A stretch of DNA of 64,000 nucleotides from Mytilus californianus. Lineage: Eukaryota > Mollusca > Bivalvia > Mytilida > Mytilidae. Under the pieces are notes generated by a model. It had not been told where the DNA came from and did not search any database. It was given only the letters and a program-made list of their open reading frames with translations. The position numbers and the translations under genes were made by a program. Where the stretch lies: assembly GCF_021869535.1 (NCBI RefSeq), contig NW_026262712.1, positions 100,134,140 through 100,198,139 on the forward strand, given 5' to 3'. This document shows, in pieces, positions 24,327 through 36,529 of the stretch (its first letter is position 1; every line of letters begins with the position of its first letter).

Positions 24327-24459
24327 AGTGGCGGATCCAGGGAGGGGGGGGGGGGCCATTTTTTTGACGATCAATGCATTTGAATGGGGACATATAGTTG
24401 GCACCCCCCTTTATCCTAGGTTAGGAACCCTCCCTTTTATAAATGGCTGGATCCGCCCT
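24327..24459. mobile_element. MITE with GGCGGATCCAG ends
   Basis: AGTGGCGGATCCAG at the left and CTGGATCCGCC at the right form short terminal inverted repeats around a poly-G tract. A left-end fragment recurs at 45875. Confidence 0.7.
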
Positions 24460-24570
24460 TGGGTTGTGTAAGGTGTGTCAATTCATGATGCAGTACATCA
24501 CATCCCTTAATTTTTACTTTTCATAGCTCCTGCATGTTGTATGTTAGCAGTTTTCATCACTTGATTTCTA

Positions 24571-25403
24571 TTAACTCACTCGACCCTAAGAGATTTCTGG
24601 AAAATCAGGCATTTTCGAAAATTTGCAAACCTATGCAAATTAGTAGACTCTTGATGCTGTAAATTATGCTGATCTATTAAACTAGGTATTGAGATTTGGA
24701 GGTGGGGGTGGGAGATGGTATATTTTCTGGTGGGTTTGAACCCACCCCTACTTAAAAATGGTCATTTTCAGTCTATTTTTCTATTCTAATACGACCTCGA
24801 GAGGTGAACTAGTCTATTTTTCTATTCTAATACGACATTGAGAGGTGAACAATGACTAAACTGTGTTTCTTTGTCATTCAAGTATTACCTTACAGTTACA
24901 GAAGTCTATCCATACTGACGGGAAGTAAATGTGACTTGAGTCTCTTGCTGGGGACTTATTATTGGCTAGCCAAGTATGCCTAAATGTCCGTTTTTACCGA
25001 TTTCTGACAAAACGGTGACCTACATTTTACAGACCTGATTTCTTTTGGACATATTATACCTCCTTGTGTTCCTGTACCATCTATGCATGTATTTATGATA
25101 CTAGTTGATACCTACTGCCCACATCAGTAAGGTAGTGGCCATAAAAAGACTCCCACCCCACCTGATTTTGGCTACTTTTCACGTTTTTCCGATTTTGAAC
25201 TTTAAAAGGCCATTAAAGTTGCCATATTTTCATAATCACACATCTGAGAAGAGTTTTTGGACCATGAATTGCATGGTTGAAGTCCCTGTTGTAAAGACAG
25301 TTGAGCTGGGGCAGTTCTAAAAAAGTATGGAGGGTCATGCAGGCCATCAAAGAATGGTGGTCGCCATCACGACTACAGGCGGGATTGGGGGCGAAGGGGT
25401 TAA
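24571..25403. mobile_element. MITE-like element, ~833 bp
   Basis: The left end TTAACTCACTCGACCC and the right end GGGGGCGAAGGGGTTAA are imperfect inverted repeats. Inside, a 41-bp phrase (AGTCTATTTTTCTATTCTAA) is tandemly duplicated at 24770-24851. No ORF with family resemblance. Confidence 0.5.
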
Positions 25404-26519
25404 GCAATTGGAAAAAAGTTGGTCTTGGTTCTCTTTAAGCCATGTCACTCAATTATATAAGATCATCTATGGTAAACTGAATCTGCCTACAAAACTAGAT
25501 TGGGTCAGATTCCTGTCAGTGTAACTGTATAATTTGAAAAATCAGCTACATGTATGCTACCCCTTTTATACTGGCCATGTCCAGAGTTAAATATAACAAT
25601 AAATTGGTAAATTTTGGCAATGTTTTTAATATTGAGAACATTTAAACCATTTAGGTTTCAACAATTTACATTTTCATTTTTCTTTCGCATAATTTGTTTT
25701 AATTTGTTCGAAGTATAAAATTTTTTATAAAAATAAGAAGAATTTATCATGTTTATAGTCTCAAAAAGTCAGCAATCGCACTGTAGTCATACTGCATAAG
25801 ATTTTCAAGACTTTTTCTGGGGTTCATTTTGTTGATTCTGTCATGCTCAGCTGCTTAACTTCATTGTATAACCTGAAATTAAAAGCAATTTTACATGAAC
25901 TTTTCTGAACAGCAAGGTTAATATCAAATAAATACCTAGAACATACTTTCATGCAGAGGAAAAGTGCAAATTTTAACAAATATTTCATGTAGTTAAAAAA
26001 GTCATAATGTTACAATACATTTATTCAACATAAATATTGATAAATGCCATATTAAAAAATCTTAAATTATCATCATACTATTGTATATTTGTCTAGGGGC
26101 TGACAAGTTTTTATTCATTATTTTTGTTTTAAACTGATGCAAAAATAAAGAAAATAGCCAAAGACATTATTTATATAGGGCTATGAATAGAAGATACTTG
26201 GGGAAGTAGTGTAACCTTCCACCCCTCGGCATAAAATCTGAATGCTCAGCTTTTACCATTTTACATAATTATAAGATGATCTTACCCAGAAGGATGAGAA
26301 TCTGTTTATTATGATGGCCTCAACTAAACATTTAAGTTTGTACGCTTGTGGAAACAAAAATTTTAAAATCATGAATAAGTGTCATATATATAATGAAACT
26401 GTGATATTGTTTACTGCAAGCAAATACATTAAAAAAAATACAAGGTGTCCTAAAATAAATGAAGACGTTTTCATGATTCCCGTTTGAATGGTTTTACACT
26501 AGTAATTTTGGGGCCCTTT
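25404..26519. other. Intron, nothing recognised
   Basis: AT-rich DNA without coding signal. Confidence 0.5.
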
Positions 26520-26655
26520 ATAACTTGCTGTTCGGTGTGAGACAAAGCTCCGTGTTGAAGACTGTACTTTGACCAATAATGGTTTACTTTTATAAATTAT
26601 GACTTGGATGGAGAGTTGTCTCATTGGCACTCATACCACATCTTCCTATATCAAC
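26520..26655 (+). repeat. Short dispersed repeat, 3' end
   Basis: Ends GGAGAGTTGTCTCATTGGCA and CATACCACATCTTCCTAT. The upstream part is diverged. Confidence 0.75.
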
Positions 26656-26750
26656 ATACATCAAGCCCTTAGCTAAAAAAAAGGGGGGGGGGTCCAAGGG
26701 TTCTTACAAAACCCCTTTTGAATCCTAATAAGCTCTTTTTAGTCTATTAA

Positions 26751-26928
26751 GGCCTAATAAAAAAGATATGTGTTTCCTATTACCCACCCCTCCCTATATT
26801 TAAAGGTAAAAAATAGACTACCCTAGTCTCAATGTAAAAAAAATGGAAAAATAAAATTAAATCCGTACCTACCTACCCTATTTTTTTAAAGATGTAATAG
26901 GAAACACACATATTATTTTTTTTTGGCC
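26751..26928. mobile_element. MITE, 178 bp
   Basis: Arms GGCCTAATAAAAAAGATATG...TTTCCTATTA and the matching reverse complement ending TTTTTTGGCC, about 33 bp each with a few mismatches. Confidence 0.75.
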
Positions 26929-27239
26929 TAACGTTGAGATTTTGTTTGTCGCAAGTCCATAGTGACCCCTTTGAAAATGTACATTTCTTTTTTTACATGT
27001 AAGTGAAGGCATGAACAGTTAACTCTGTAGGCAAATTCTTACCTTAAGCAGTAATAGAAATTCCAATTTTGCAATTTTCTTCATTGAAAGTTAACATGCA
27101 ATTGATTTTCTTTAACTCTAGTACAAAGACACTCAGAGTCATGGACAAGAATATCTCCTACAATAAAAAAGAATTCATGCATGATAAAACATATTGAAAA
27201 ATATTTCTATTCCTAATTTTTTAAGTTGTTTATCATGTC

Positions 27240-27447
27240 TATGTATCATGTGAAAAATGTGTAAATTCTGTATGTATGTGCCTGTCCTAAGTCAGGAGCC
27301 TGTAATTCAGTGGTTGTCGTTTGTTGATGTGTTTCATAATTGTTTTTCATTTTTTGTACATAAATTAGGCCGTTAGTTTTCTCGTTTGAAATGTTTTTCA
27401 TTTGTCATTTCGGGCCTTTTATAGCTGACTATGAGGTATGGACTTTC
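27240..27447 (+). repeat. Short dispersed repeat, upstream half, interrupted by a Penelope-like element
   Basis: Contains CAGGAGCCTGTAATTCAGTG, ATTAGGCCGTTAGTTTTCTC and TATAGCTGACTATGAGGTAT. It stops at GGACTTTC, where Penelope-like sequence starts. The missing end resumes at 29130. Confidence 0.8.
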
Positions 27448-29129
27448 TTTTTAGATTTTTCTACCCTATATACAACTTTGCCTCATATTCTTATTAAGAA
27501 AAAATTCACACACCTAATTAAATGGCCATTTAAAAAGTCGGAATGCGAATACATAATTCAAACTCTTTTAGGTCATTTTTTAGTAGCAACAAACAAAAGA
27601 ACTATGTCAATTGGACATGCTTTGATACTATATCTGCCCTTGAATTTTTACTTGATAACATTTTTGTTCGCTTTGGAGATTCCGTATATCGTCAAGTTAT
27701 CGGAATTCCAATGGGGACCAACTGTGCACCACTTATTGCGGACCTGTTTTTGTATTGTTATGAGTTACAATTTATGACTAAAATCAGCAAAGACCCATCG
27801 AAACAACATCTGATACAAAAATTTAACAATACTTTTAGATATTTGGATGATATATTGGCTCTCAATAATGACGACTTCAGTATGTATACTAAAGAAATTT
27901 ATCCTGTTGAACTTACTTTAAATAAAGCTAATACTAACAATGACCACTGTCCTTTCCTCGATCTTGATATCTATATCATTAACGGGAAGCTTTATACAAA
28001 AAATTATGATAAAAGATATGATTTTTCATTTCCTATCGTTAATTATCCATTTTTAGATGGTGACGTTCCCTTGTCACCATTTAATGGTGTTTATATATCT
28101 CAACTTGTACGATTCGCTCGTGTATGTAACAATGTATTAGATTTTAGCGAGAGAAATTTATGTATTACTGAAAAATTATTACACCAGGGTTTTCAATATC
28201 ATAAACTAGTCAAAACATTTACTAAATTTTTTCATCGGTATAAGGACATCATTCGTAAATATAACTCAACATGCAGACATCTTATACGTTCGGGTATTTC
28301 ACATCCAATCTTTTATGGTAATATTCTTTACACAAAGCACAAAAATGTCAGTATTCACCTCAAAAGCTAACAAAACATTTAAACAGACTTATTAAGAAGG
28401 GATATAGTTACGATACTGTTGTCAGGTCATTAAAGATTGCATATTTTGGCTTTAATATTGATTCACTTATAGGGTCTTTGCATCGGAATTAAACACATTT
28501 ATTCTAAAACCAGTTGTTGGCATGACACGGGTTATGTTCTTCTCATATATTTTATGACGGTATAATACTAAACCCCTAACAGGAGGGATTGTGCCTGATA
28601 TTCATATGATGAAGACATAATCTTTCAATCAGTTTAATTGAGGTCTGGAGCTGGCATGTCAGTAACTGCTAGTAGTCTGTTGTTATTTATGTATTATTGT
28701 CATTTTGTTTATTTTCTTTTGTTTTCTATTCTGACATCGGACTCGGACTTCTCTTAAACTGAGTTTTACTGTGCGTACTTTGTACGTTTGTTTTTACTAC
28801 ATTTGCTAGAGGTATAGGGGGACGGTTGAGATCTCAAAAAACATGTTTAACCCCGCCGCATTTTTGCGCCTGTCCCAAGTCAGGAGCCTCTGGCCTATGT
28901 TAGTCTTGTATCATTTTTAATTTTAGTTTGCTATGTATTTGGAGTTTAGTATGACGTCCATTATCACTGAACTAGTATACATATTTGTTAAGGGGTCAGT
29001 TGAAGGACGCCTCCGGATGCGGGAGTTTCTCGCTGCATTGAAGACCCATTGGTGGCCTTATGCTGTTATCTGCTCTATGGTCGGGTTGTTGTCTCCTTGG
29101 CACATTCCCCATTTCCATTCTCAATTTTA
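27448..29129 (+). mobile_element. Penelope-like element family 1, 5'-truncated copy with 3' UTR
   Basis: The RT reading begins with the LDFSTLYTTLPH motif (A) in one frame to about 27555, then shifts to the frame of 27543-28370 with FGDSVYRQVIGIPMGTNCAP (motif B), FRYLDDILALNNDDF (motif C, catalytic DD), EIYPVELTLNKANT, FPIVNYPFLDGDVPLSP, YISQLVRFARVC and CRHLIRSGISHPIFYGN. A third frame continues from about 28335 (LIKKGYSYDTVVRSLKIA) to a stop at 28491. Thus there are two frameshifts. The protein ends shortly after the thumb and I see no GIY-YIG endonuclease at the C-terminus. A ~640-bp 3' UTR follows, matched by the solo 3' UTR at 49685-50242, and ends CCATTTCCATTCTCAATTTT. The element sits inside a short dispersed repeat. 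Confidence 0.88.
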
Positions 29130-29235
29130 TTTGCTCATTGTTAAAAGCTGTACAGTGACCTATAGTTGTTAATTTCTTTGTCATTTGATCTCTTGTGGAG
29201 AGTTGTCTCATTGACAATCATACCACATCTTCTTT
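29130..29235 (+). repeat. Short dispersed repeat, downstream half
   Basis: TTGCTCATTGTTAAAAGCTG through GAGAGTTGTCTCATTGACAA and TACCACATCTTCTTTC. Completes the half at 27240-27447. Confidence 0.8.
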
Positions 29236-30329
29236 CTTATATGTACAGGTTTGTCACTTAGGATTTTTGAAGGCAAGTCTAGGGACTCATAATTTTTTGG
29301 CCATGGTGAGTCCATCAGTGTGGAGATGAAATTTTATTGCTTTATATATAAAGTTAATAGTTGAATCAAGGAAATAAAATAAAATTCAAATTATTTTTAA
29401 ACTAATGTTCGAATGATGATATTTATAAATATACATGTTCTGACATTTAATGCAACATTTGACAATTTTGATACATCTTTGGACTCATTAGTTTAAAAAT
29501 GTTGAGTACAGACATATTTCTAGGCTCGCCTAAGTCATCTGTCTCGTCTCATAGAACCTGCATGAATTTGCTAGGGTTTAAACATTATGATTTCAAATTG
29601 GCCTGCTACACACAGCTTTTATAAGTTTGTCATATTCCAAAGTAAGTAAGCCAGTGAAAATTTACATAATTATTTTAAGGGGACAACCATTACAGTCAAG
29701 CGTCTAGCATCAAGTGTTAATAACTTATATCTATGGATTTTTGTTTCAGGTATTATTTATTATCTTCTTTGTCAACTTCTGAGGAATATTAAAAAATGTA
29801 GTAATAAATGGCTTTGCCATATTCTTTTTAAAAAAACATTCATACAAAATAGTAAACATGGCATATGTATAGACTCATCTCTTCCCTATGAACAGTTGTT
29901 AAAAAAATCTAGTTTATTCCTGTGACTGTGCTGGGACTATTATACTAGTATAGTCCCAGGACTGTGGGATCTCCTTTTATTATATTGAAAGAGACAAAAA
30001 AATGTCATTTCAAATGAGAATAAAATGCTCCGCTGGGCGCAGCTTGGTACGACCGCAGAGGTCGAACCCTGAACAGTTGGGGCAAGTATGGACACAACAT
30101 TCAAGCTTGATACAGCACTGAATTTGGATTGTGATTAAATATTTGACACATCATAGGTTTCTGACACACAATGGATGTGGTCTAAGAACTTATTTTTTTT
30201 TAATTTACCTATTCAAACCATATCATTATTATTTGCTTTTATATATAAATCAGAAATAACCAATTTAAAATGGAAAATTTTAAAGAAAAAAAAAGAAAAA
30301 AAAAAGGAAAAAAAAATCCCTCCCCCAAA
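29236..30329. other. Intron, nothing recognised
   Basis: AT-rich. Purine-rich tracts near 30285-30315. No coding signal. Confidence 0.5.
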
Positions 30330-31150
30330 TTTTTTGAACCCCCTTATGATTCATCACCCCCAAACTCAATCCCAGCCTTCCCTTTGTGGTATGGTACCTT
30401 GCAGTACAATTTCAGAGAGATCCATACTCTTGAATACAAATTATTGTCTGGAAACTAGAAAAATGCTTGTTTTTAAGGCCCCTTTTTGGCCCCAAATTCC
30501 TAAACGTTAAGGGCAATTACCCCAATACTCAAACCAAGCTTTCCCTTTGTGATATATAACCTTGTAGTACAATTTCATAAAGATCCATACCTTTACACAC
30601 AAGTTATTGTCCTGAAACTAGAAAAATACTTGTTTTTTGCCCCTTTTTGGCCCCTAATTCCTAAAATTTTGAGGCAATTACCCCCAGAATCAAACCCAGC
30701 CTTCCCTTTGTGGTATGGTACCTTGCAGTACGATTTCAGAGAGATCCATACACTTGAACACAAGTTATTGTCTGGAAACTAGAAAAATGCTTATTTTTGG
30801 CCCCTTTTTTGGCCCCTTATTCCTAAACGTTTTGGGCAATCACCCCCAATCTCAATTCCAGTTTTTCCTTTGTGATATGGAACCTTGTAGTACAATTTCA
30901 GAAAGATCCATACACTTACACACAAGTTATTGTCATAAAACTAGAAAAATGCATGTAATTTGCCCCTTTTTTGGCCCCTAATTCCTAAAATTTTGAGGCA
31001 ATTACCCCCAAAATCAATCCCAGCATTCCCTTTGTGATATGGAACCTTGTGGTACAATTTCAAAGAGATCCATACACTAACACACAAGTTGTGTCTGGAA
31101 GTTACAAAAATGCTTATTTTTGGTCCCTTTTTGGCCCCTAATTCCTTAAC
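30330..31150 (-). mobile_element. Pearl/Helitron-like element core: five ~162-bp tandem units
   Basis: The phrase (G)AGATCCATAC recurs at about 30418, 30581, 30742, 30904 and 31066, a period of 161-163 bp. Each unit also has a GGCCCC(T/A)AATTCCTAAA segment and a CCTTTGTG(A/G)TATGG(A/T)ACCTTG segment. The unit is the reverse complement of the repeat at 640-1075 and the flank at 31165 (GCGGTCGTATAAAAAC) matches that copy's flank. Overlapping ORFs across the array are by-products of the repeat period (162 is divisible by three). Confidence 0.93.
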
Positions 31151-31559
31151 TGTTGGTACCATAATAAAAAAAAATTTGCGGTCGTATAAAAACAAGTTGA
31201 ATATTTTTACCACTGTTAATTCCTTTTGCAAAATGTTTACCGTCAACACAATTTTTTGTAATGAAATGATTTATTATCGATCTGCCGATTTCAAGTCTGA
31301 CAATCACCAAAGCATGATATTCTTTTGTCGTGAGAGAAGTGTATGTACTACTTGCGATGGCAGGTACAAATGTACACGTTTTACGCTCGTTTGACATGAT
31401 GAAATCCTGTTTACTTGCCGTTTTAAAAACAATTTCAAACTTTCTAATGCAATGTAGACTTTAACTAAACAAAATAATGACATGTTAACAAAATATTTAT
31501 ACGATAACTTACCTTTCAATCTTGTCAACATCCTCATCTCCACGTGTGTCTATCGCATC
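31151..31559. other. Unassigned
   Basis: On the minus strand, 31562-31513 reads ATGGATGCGATAGACACACG up to AAAG|GTAAGT, which looks like a small first exon with a strong donor. No partner exon or family is recognised. Confidence 0.25.
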
Positions 31560-31646
31560 CATTTGTTAACAAAACTAAAACGCTTACGTAACCACCGTTA
31601 GTTCACTGTCCCCACCTAGCGGGAAAAGTGGTGAATGAAAACCATT
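31560..31646 (+). repeat. Half copy of the ACTGAACTCCG repeat abutting PLE-2
   Basis: AAACGCTTACGTAACCACCG to GTGAATGAAAACCATT matches the reverse complement of 19731-19803, then switches to the 3' end of the Penelope-like element at 31647. Confidence 0.8.
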
Positions 31647-33410
31647 GTGTCGTTCAAAGTATTTTCAAAATTATAATATTACAATAACATAATGGCATTA
31701 TAATAGAACAATAACATAATGGCGGGATGTTTAAAAGTACAGAGCCACGTCATATGTACCAAAGAAACACAAAAAGTAACACGTACAAAGCACACCAGCA
31801 AAAATGAAAGATAGTACAAACAACACATTAACGGGATGTATAAATTACCGAGCCACGTCAAATGGATATGACCAAAAACAGACCAAACAGTAAAAGTAAT
31901 ATTAATAATAGAACAAAGACAAATAAAAGAACAATATAATACGTTATTAAGATGACGAACAACGTCAGTACGCAGAATCTATACACCAAGACCATCATGT
32001 ATCATTTGTGAAGTTGATACGGAATATTTATCAACAAGGTCTTGGTACCTTCCGATGAACTTTTTTAGAAAAAGGACGAGGCGTTCTTTGACATACCCCT
32101 GGTTCATCAACTTTCTGCTCAGACACTGGTGACGTTTTGCGAAAGCTGAGTAGGAGCTGCAAGCTCTTGAATATCGAATAAGTTGGGAAATGTATATCCC
32201 ATATGCAGGTGAAGTTGGTATATTGCTACTAAGGTGGGGGAAATTAATAATTTCAAAATTAAAATCGTCTCGTTTGTCATAGATTCTGGTACTGAGATGA
32301 CTGTGTATGTCAATTTCGATGTATAAGTCTAAAAATGAGGCGGAGGAAGCCGTGTCTGTTGTTTCTTTAATTTCTAGTTCTGGGGGATATATTAATGGAA
32401 CCCAATCAGAAAAGTTCGGATTGTTAATGGAAAGAACATCATCAATATATCAGAGAGTGAAATTAAATAATCTGGCTTCTTTGATCTTCTTGTTTTTGAC
32501 AAGTGTCTGATGGAACTCCGATTCATATGAAAATAAGAAAAGGTCGACAAAGAAAGGCGCACATTTTGTTCCCATAGGAATGCCGACAATTTGTTGAAAA
32601 AGTCTACCTCCAAATTCAGCAAATATGTTATCGATAAGAAATTCCAGCATAATGATCACTTGTTCCTCTGTGTAGCATGTTTTACCCTTTTGTTCACTAT
32701 CAACAAAATATGCCTTATGATATCCCAAAGTAATAAATTTATAGCGTATGCTACCATTTTTATGTTGAAAGGCATTGTGGATTATTTCTTTAAGGCGATG
32801 TTTTAATTTCACATGGGGAATGGTGGTATAGTAGGTTGAAAAATCAAAAGTTTGATAAAACTAATTTCAGAAAGAGACCGAGATTTAAAATTTTCCAGAA
32901 GCTTTAGAATTTTTAAGAATCCACATATGGTTAATACCACTACGCGAGTAAACAGTTTCACAGTATTTCGGAAGACTCTCTCTCACTGTGGTCACAATGT
33001 TAGTCAATCTAATGGACAATTTTTTAGTGGAACATGCAGATGAGCCGGCAATGTACCGTTGTTTGTACGGAATTTTGTGAAGCTTAGGTATCCAATACAA
33101 ACAAGGTAAGTCCTCCAATTTGTTGTTAAATGTAATGTTCATTGCAGCCATGAAGGACTTATGATTTGCCAAAATCTCATCCTTGTCAAATGATATGTCT
33201 TTGTATGTGGGATTACATGAGTGCTCATTTATTCCTAATTCTTTTACAAGACATTCGTAGTAATACGATTTACATACAAAGACAATATTATTTGAAGCTT
33301 TGTCCGCAGGAACAACAACATACTTATCATGTAGAGATGATAGACATTTCACGGCCATTTTGTCTCTACATGATCCCACGATGTTAAAGCTGAGTGACAG
33401 TTTTTATATT
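31647..33410 (-). mobile_element. Penelope-like element family 2, nearly complete RT region
   Basis: Reading down the minus strand: an N-terminal region with DKYVVVPADKASNNIVFVCK (33330) and LYWIPKLHKIPYKQRYIAGS. After a stop following KASGKF come FDFSTYYTTIPHVKLKHRL (motif A), then FGGRLFQQIVGIPMGTKCAP (motif B). A TGA then precedes YIDDVLSINNP (motif C, DD intact, ~32455), followed by IYPPELEIKETTDT, FLDLYIEIDIHSHLS, AYGIYISQLIRYSRACSSYS and KRHQCLSRKLMNQGY, ending DGLGV and a stop at about 31986. The ORF ends soon after the thumb, and no GIY-YIG domain is seen. A ~340-bp 3' UTR follows. At least one frameshift and one stop disable it. Confidence 0.88.
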
Positions 33411-34785
33411 TTTTTCCTGTGCTCATTTATTCAAACTACTTGATTGCTGAATACATATAAGTGCTAATTATGAAAATAGAAAGTTACAAAAAGGCTCATA
33501 TTTATCCAAATATGGCACCTTCATTATGTTTCCTTATTTATGATGTTTGTAATAGTGTGCTTAACAACAGCTAAATGATTATTTTTCCCTTCATCATATG
33601 TCTTTATATCTAGTAGACAACAAAGATCCATAATGTTGATCATACATAGCTGCATTTAAAAAACAGACTGTTGGAGAACAATGTGTCTAGAATGAAATAT
33701 TAAACAAAATCATGAATCCCCGTTACATTTGTATACTTCTTATTTTCATATGATAATCGTTTTGCTTATATGTAAAGTATATTTGTGGCTGTTTGATAAT
33801 TAAGAAGGTGCAATGCATTCAATCTTTAGTTCGTGGCTGTTGCAAAGGTATCTGATTTTGATATCTAAATTAGTATGTTCCTTTTTATTTCATTTATTAG
33901 GAAATGTTGTATGCTAAAGGAGAATCGTGTGTTCATATATATAACAGGATTCATCTCATTTCATTGAGATACAAAATATACATTATCATTTTTAATGTAC
34001 ACTCTTACTTTAATTTTGCAACTAGTTAAAAATTGCTGTATTTTTTCGAAACTCCAAAGGATTATTTGATATTGGAGATTCAAGATACGAGATTCAAACT
34101 CAATATTAAAAACTGAATCTCAAGATTCGGAATATGATCCATGTTTATTGGAAATCAATGCTTAGTTTTATGTCATTTAATTGATTGTTGTAAACGTTGC
34201 TGTCTTATCCTCCATAGTGATAGCTGGGAACAGCCATGAATATGTCTGTTGTATATGGAAACACACAACATTTACAGTACAAAATTACCCATTTTTGAGT
34301 AATGCGAAACCTTTTATAAACATGTACGACCACTGGCATAGTCTGTAAATACTATTTCACTACCATTTGGAGATACAACACACTTCAATAACTACAAACA
34401 ATCGGATCCTCCGAAAAAACTTATGGACAAAAAGTACAAAAATAGAAAAACGGGCTTGGATAAAACACAACATCGAGTGATTATTTGTTACAGTCATATT
34501 GTTCTTTGTGTTTTATAGCATGTCAAATATAAGTAACATTCTTAAACACATCAGTAATATAGTTTTTACAAACTGAAATCTTGAGGTTACTGTGTAAACC
34601 ACACTGATTTAAACAACACATGTTATTATCAACAGTGATGGACTTTTGATCGACAAAATATTTGTTGCATTTGATGGGTGAACAGACAGTCGATATGCTA
34701 TGCAATATTAACAGAAAATGTCCTGGTACATGTACCTATTGTACCAACTGTCACAGCTTGACCGAGTTGGTATTCCAAACTCGGG
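33411..34785. other. Intron, nothing recognised
   Basis: AT-rich without coding or repeat signature. Confidence 0.5.
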
Positions 34786-34921
34786 TGAAAAGTAAAATAA
34801 CAAAAATACTGAACTCCGAGGAAAATTCAAAACGGAAAGTCCCTAATCAAATTGCAAAACCAAAAGCTCAAACACATTAAACGAATGGATAACAACTGTC
34901 ATATTCTCGACATGATGCGTG
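34786..34921 (+). repeat. ACTGAACTCCG repeat, 5' fragment
   Basis: AATACTGAACTCCGAGGAAA to CATTAAACGAATGGATAACA, closely matching 19038-19130. Confidence 0.8.
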
Positions 34922-35916
34922 CATAACAAGAGATGCTTATTATGTCGATGCACAAGATCGGGCTCCTTTTGGATTCCTTTAATTTTTTGTTTCTACTTTA
35001 TCTTATTTATGGATTTTTGAAATTTGATCATGGGTGAAATGGTTCAAAAGGTCAAATACTTCCAAACATAATACATGAGACCACATCCGCTTTATCATGT
35101 TTCAGTTTAAAGTTATTATCCTTAATTCATAAGTTCATATGAAACGAATTTCTTAAAATTTTAATGTTATCGAAATTAATGAACAAATGCATGCATAAAT
35201 ACTAAACTAAGTCTTGCATGAACGTTTTTTTTTTTTTACATTTTTTACTTATCTGTAACGTTTTATGGACAAGTAATATTTCGTCCAGTGATTGTTGATC
35301 CCAAGCTGATTAATTTCCGAGTTTGTTGTCGAAGTTTACCGGATCATGACATGAAGATAGAACACGCGGAAAGCGTGAAAGATAAGTGAATTGAAACAGC
35401 CATGACATAAACTAAATCAGTTGAAGGTGTATTGGTTAATACTTTAGCATGAGAGAACAAGTTGTAATTGGCTTTGTGCTTAGACTAAAAAAAATTCTAC
35501 ACAAAATTACCTTTATACTCTTATATTATTAGAGGTGTTCCTGTCTATAGGAAGCTTATACAAAGAAGAAGAAGCTAGCTTTTAGTAAATGCGCGTACTC
35601 TTAGATCGGTACGTACTTTGTGTCATTTTTCTTTATGGCAGTTATTGCCGTTGAGTATTTTGTGTCAACATAATGAGTCAAGCCATTCCAACTTTTTATT
35701 CTGCTGGTGGACTGTTTGTCCATGTGGGTATAATCAACACAGTAGCCAGTATTCCGGTGATGGTATGAAAGTACAGATATTGTGTTCTATAGAAATTTGC
35801 TGTTACGTTAAGCCTAGTTTGTTCCTTCTTCAAGAAAAGTAGTGAAATTGTACTATGAATAGACACAATAAAAGAAGTGGGAGTGTTTAAGACAGAAAAT
35901 GAGACAAGATAAATAC
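34922..35916. other. Intron, nothing firm
   Basis: Precedes the TSP1 donor side. A T-rich segment at 35620-35840 resembles a mussel repeat but I cannot support it. Confidence 0.4.
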
Positions 35917-36066
35917 CTGGGCAAGGTGTCCGAATACATTGGTAAATTTCCGATGCAGCACCTGTACAAGACCCAGTTGTGCATTCTCTTGACCTTTGTT
36001 GCTGTCCTGTACCGCATGTTACTGAGCAACCATTCCATTGTGTCCAGGTGGACCAAATTCCATTAT
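35917..36066 (-). CDS. Exon: thrombospondin type-1 repeat 1 of the Ig-TSP1 gene
   Basis: This 150-bp minus-strand exon has an acceptor AG at 36068-36067, a donor GTATTT at 35916 and phase 1 on both sides. The translation begins NGIWSTWTQWNGCSVTCGTG, the canonical start of a TSP1 repeat: the Trp ladder W-x2-W-x2-W for C-mannosylation and cation-pi layers, then the CSVTCG glycosaminoglycan-type motif. Six cysteines are present (two in CSVTC, then one each in REC, GSC, YQC and TPC), as expected for three disulfides. It is shorter than the average 55-60 residues but complete. The last codon is split so that the exon joins directly to the next TSP1 exon. Confidence 0.88.
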
Positions 36067-36529
36067 CTGTGATTTAAAAAATGATAAGTTATTAATTGCT
36101 CCGTCACAAGGATATATTTGTACTGGCCGTGTGTACAATATGATTATATGTATGTATAGTGTGGTATGGAGTCATACACTCCTAAGCCGATTTAAAAAAA
36201 AATGAAAGTTTTTTACTATCGTGCTTTTTGTTAAAACATGATATGCATAGTCACGATTAATTCATTTTATTTAATACATAATACAAATACCTCCATTAAA
36301 TGACTAATATCTCAGTCCAAATAAAAACTGGTAACACGTCAATCTTGCGGGTTTTTGAATACGAAAAAATCCTACTTCTGTAATTATATTTACTACTAGT
36401 TCTGCTTCAAAGAGCGACAAGCTTCACTGTAACGGAAGGTTCACAATTGGAAAAAATGAAATCATCGCTTTTTTGTAAAGGTTTAGATGTCATCCGACCC
36501 TCTCTGTCAATTTCCGAATGTTATACAGA

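Noticed and set aside
30175..30981. Overlapping ORFs that look like a repeat protein
   Set aside because: They follow the 162-bp DNA tandem repeat, whose length is a multiple of three; the complementary strand gives similar frames.
31513..31562. Small first exon ending AAAG|GTAAGT on the minus strand
   Set aside because: Good donor and ATG but only 17 codons, no partner exon and no family; beside a repeat half-copy.
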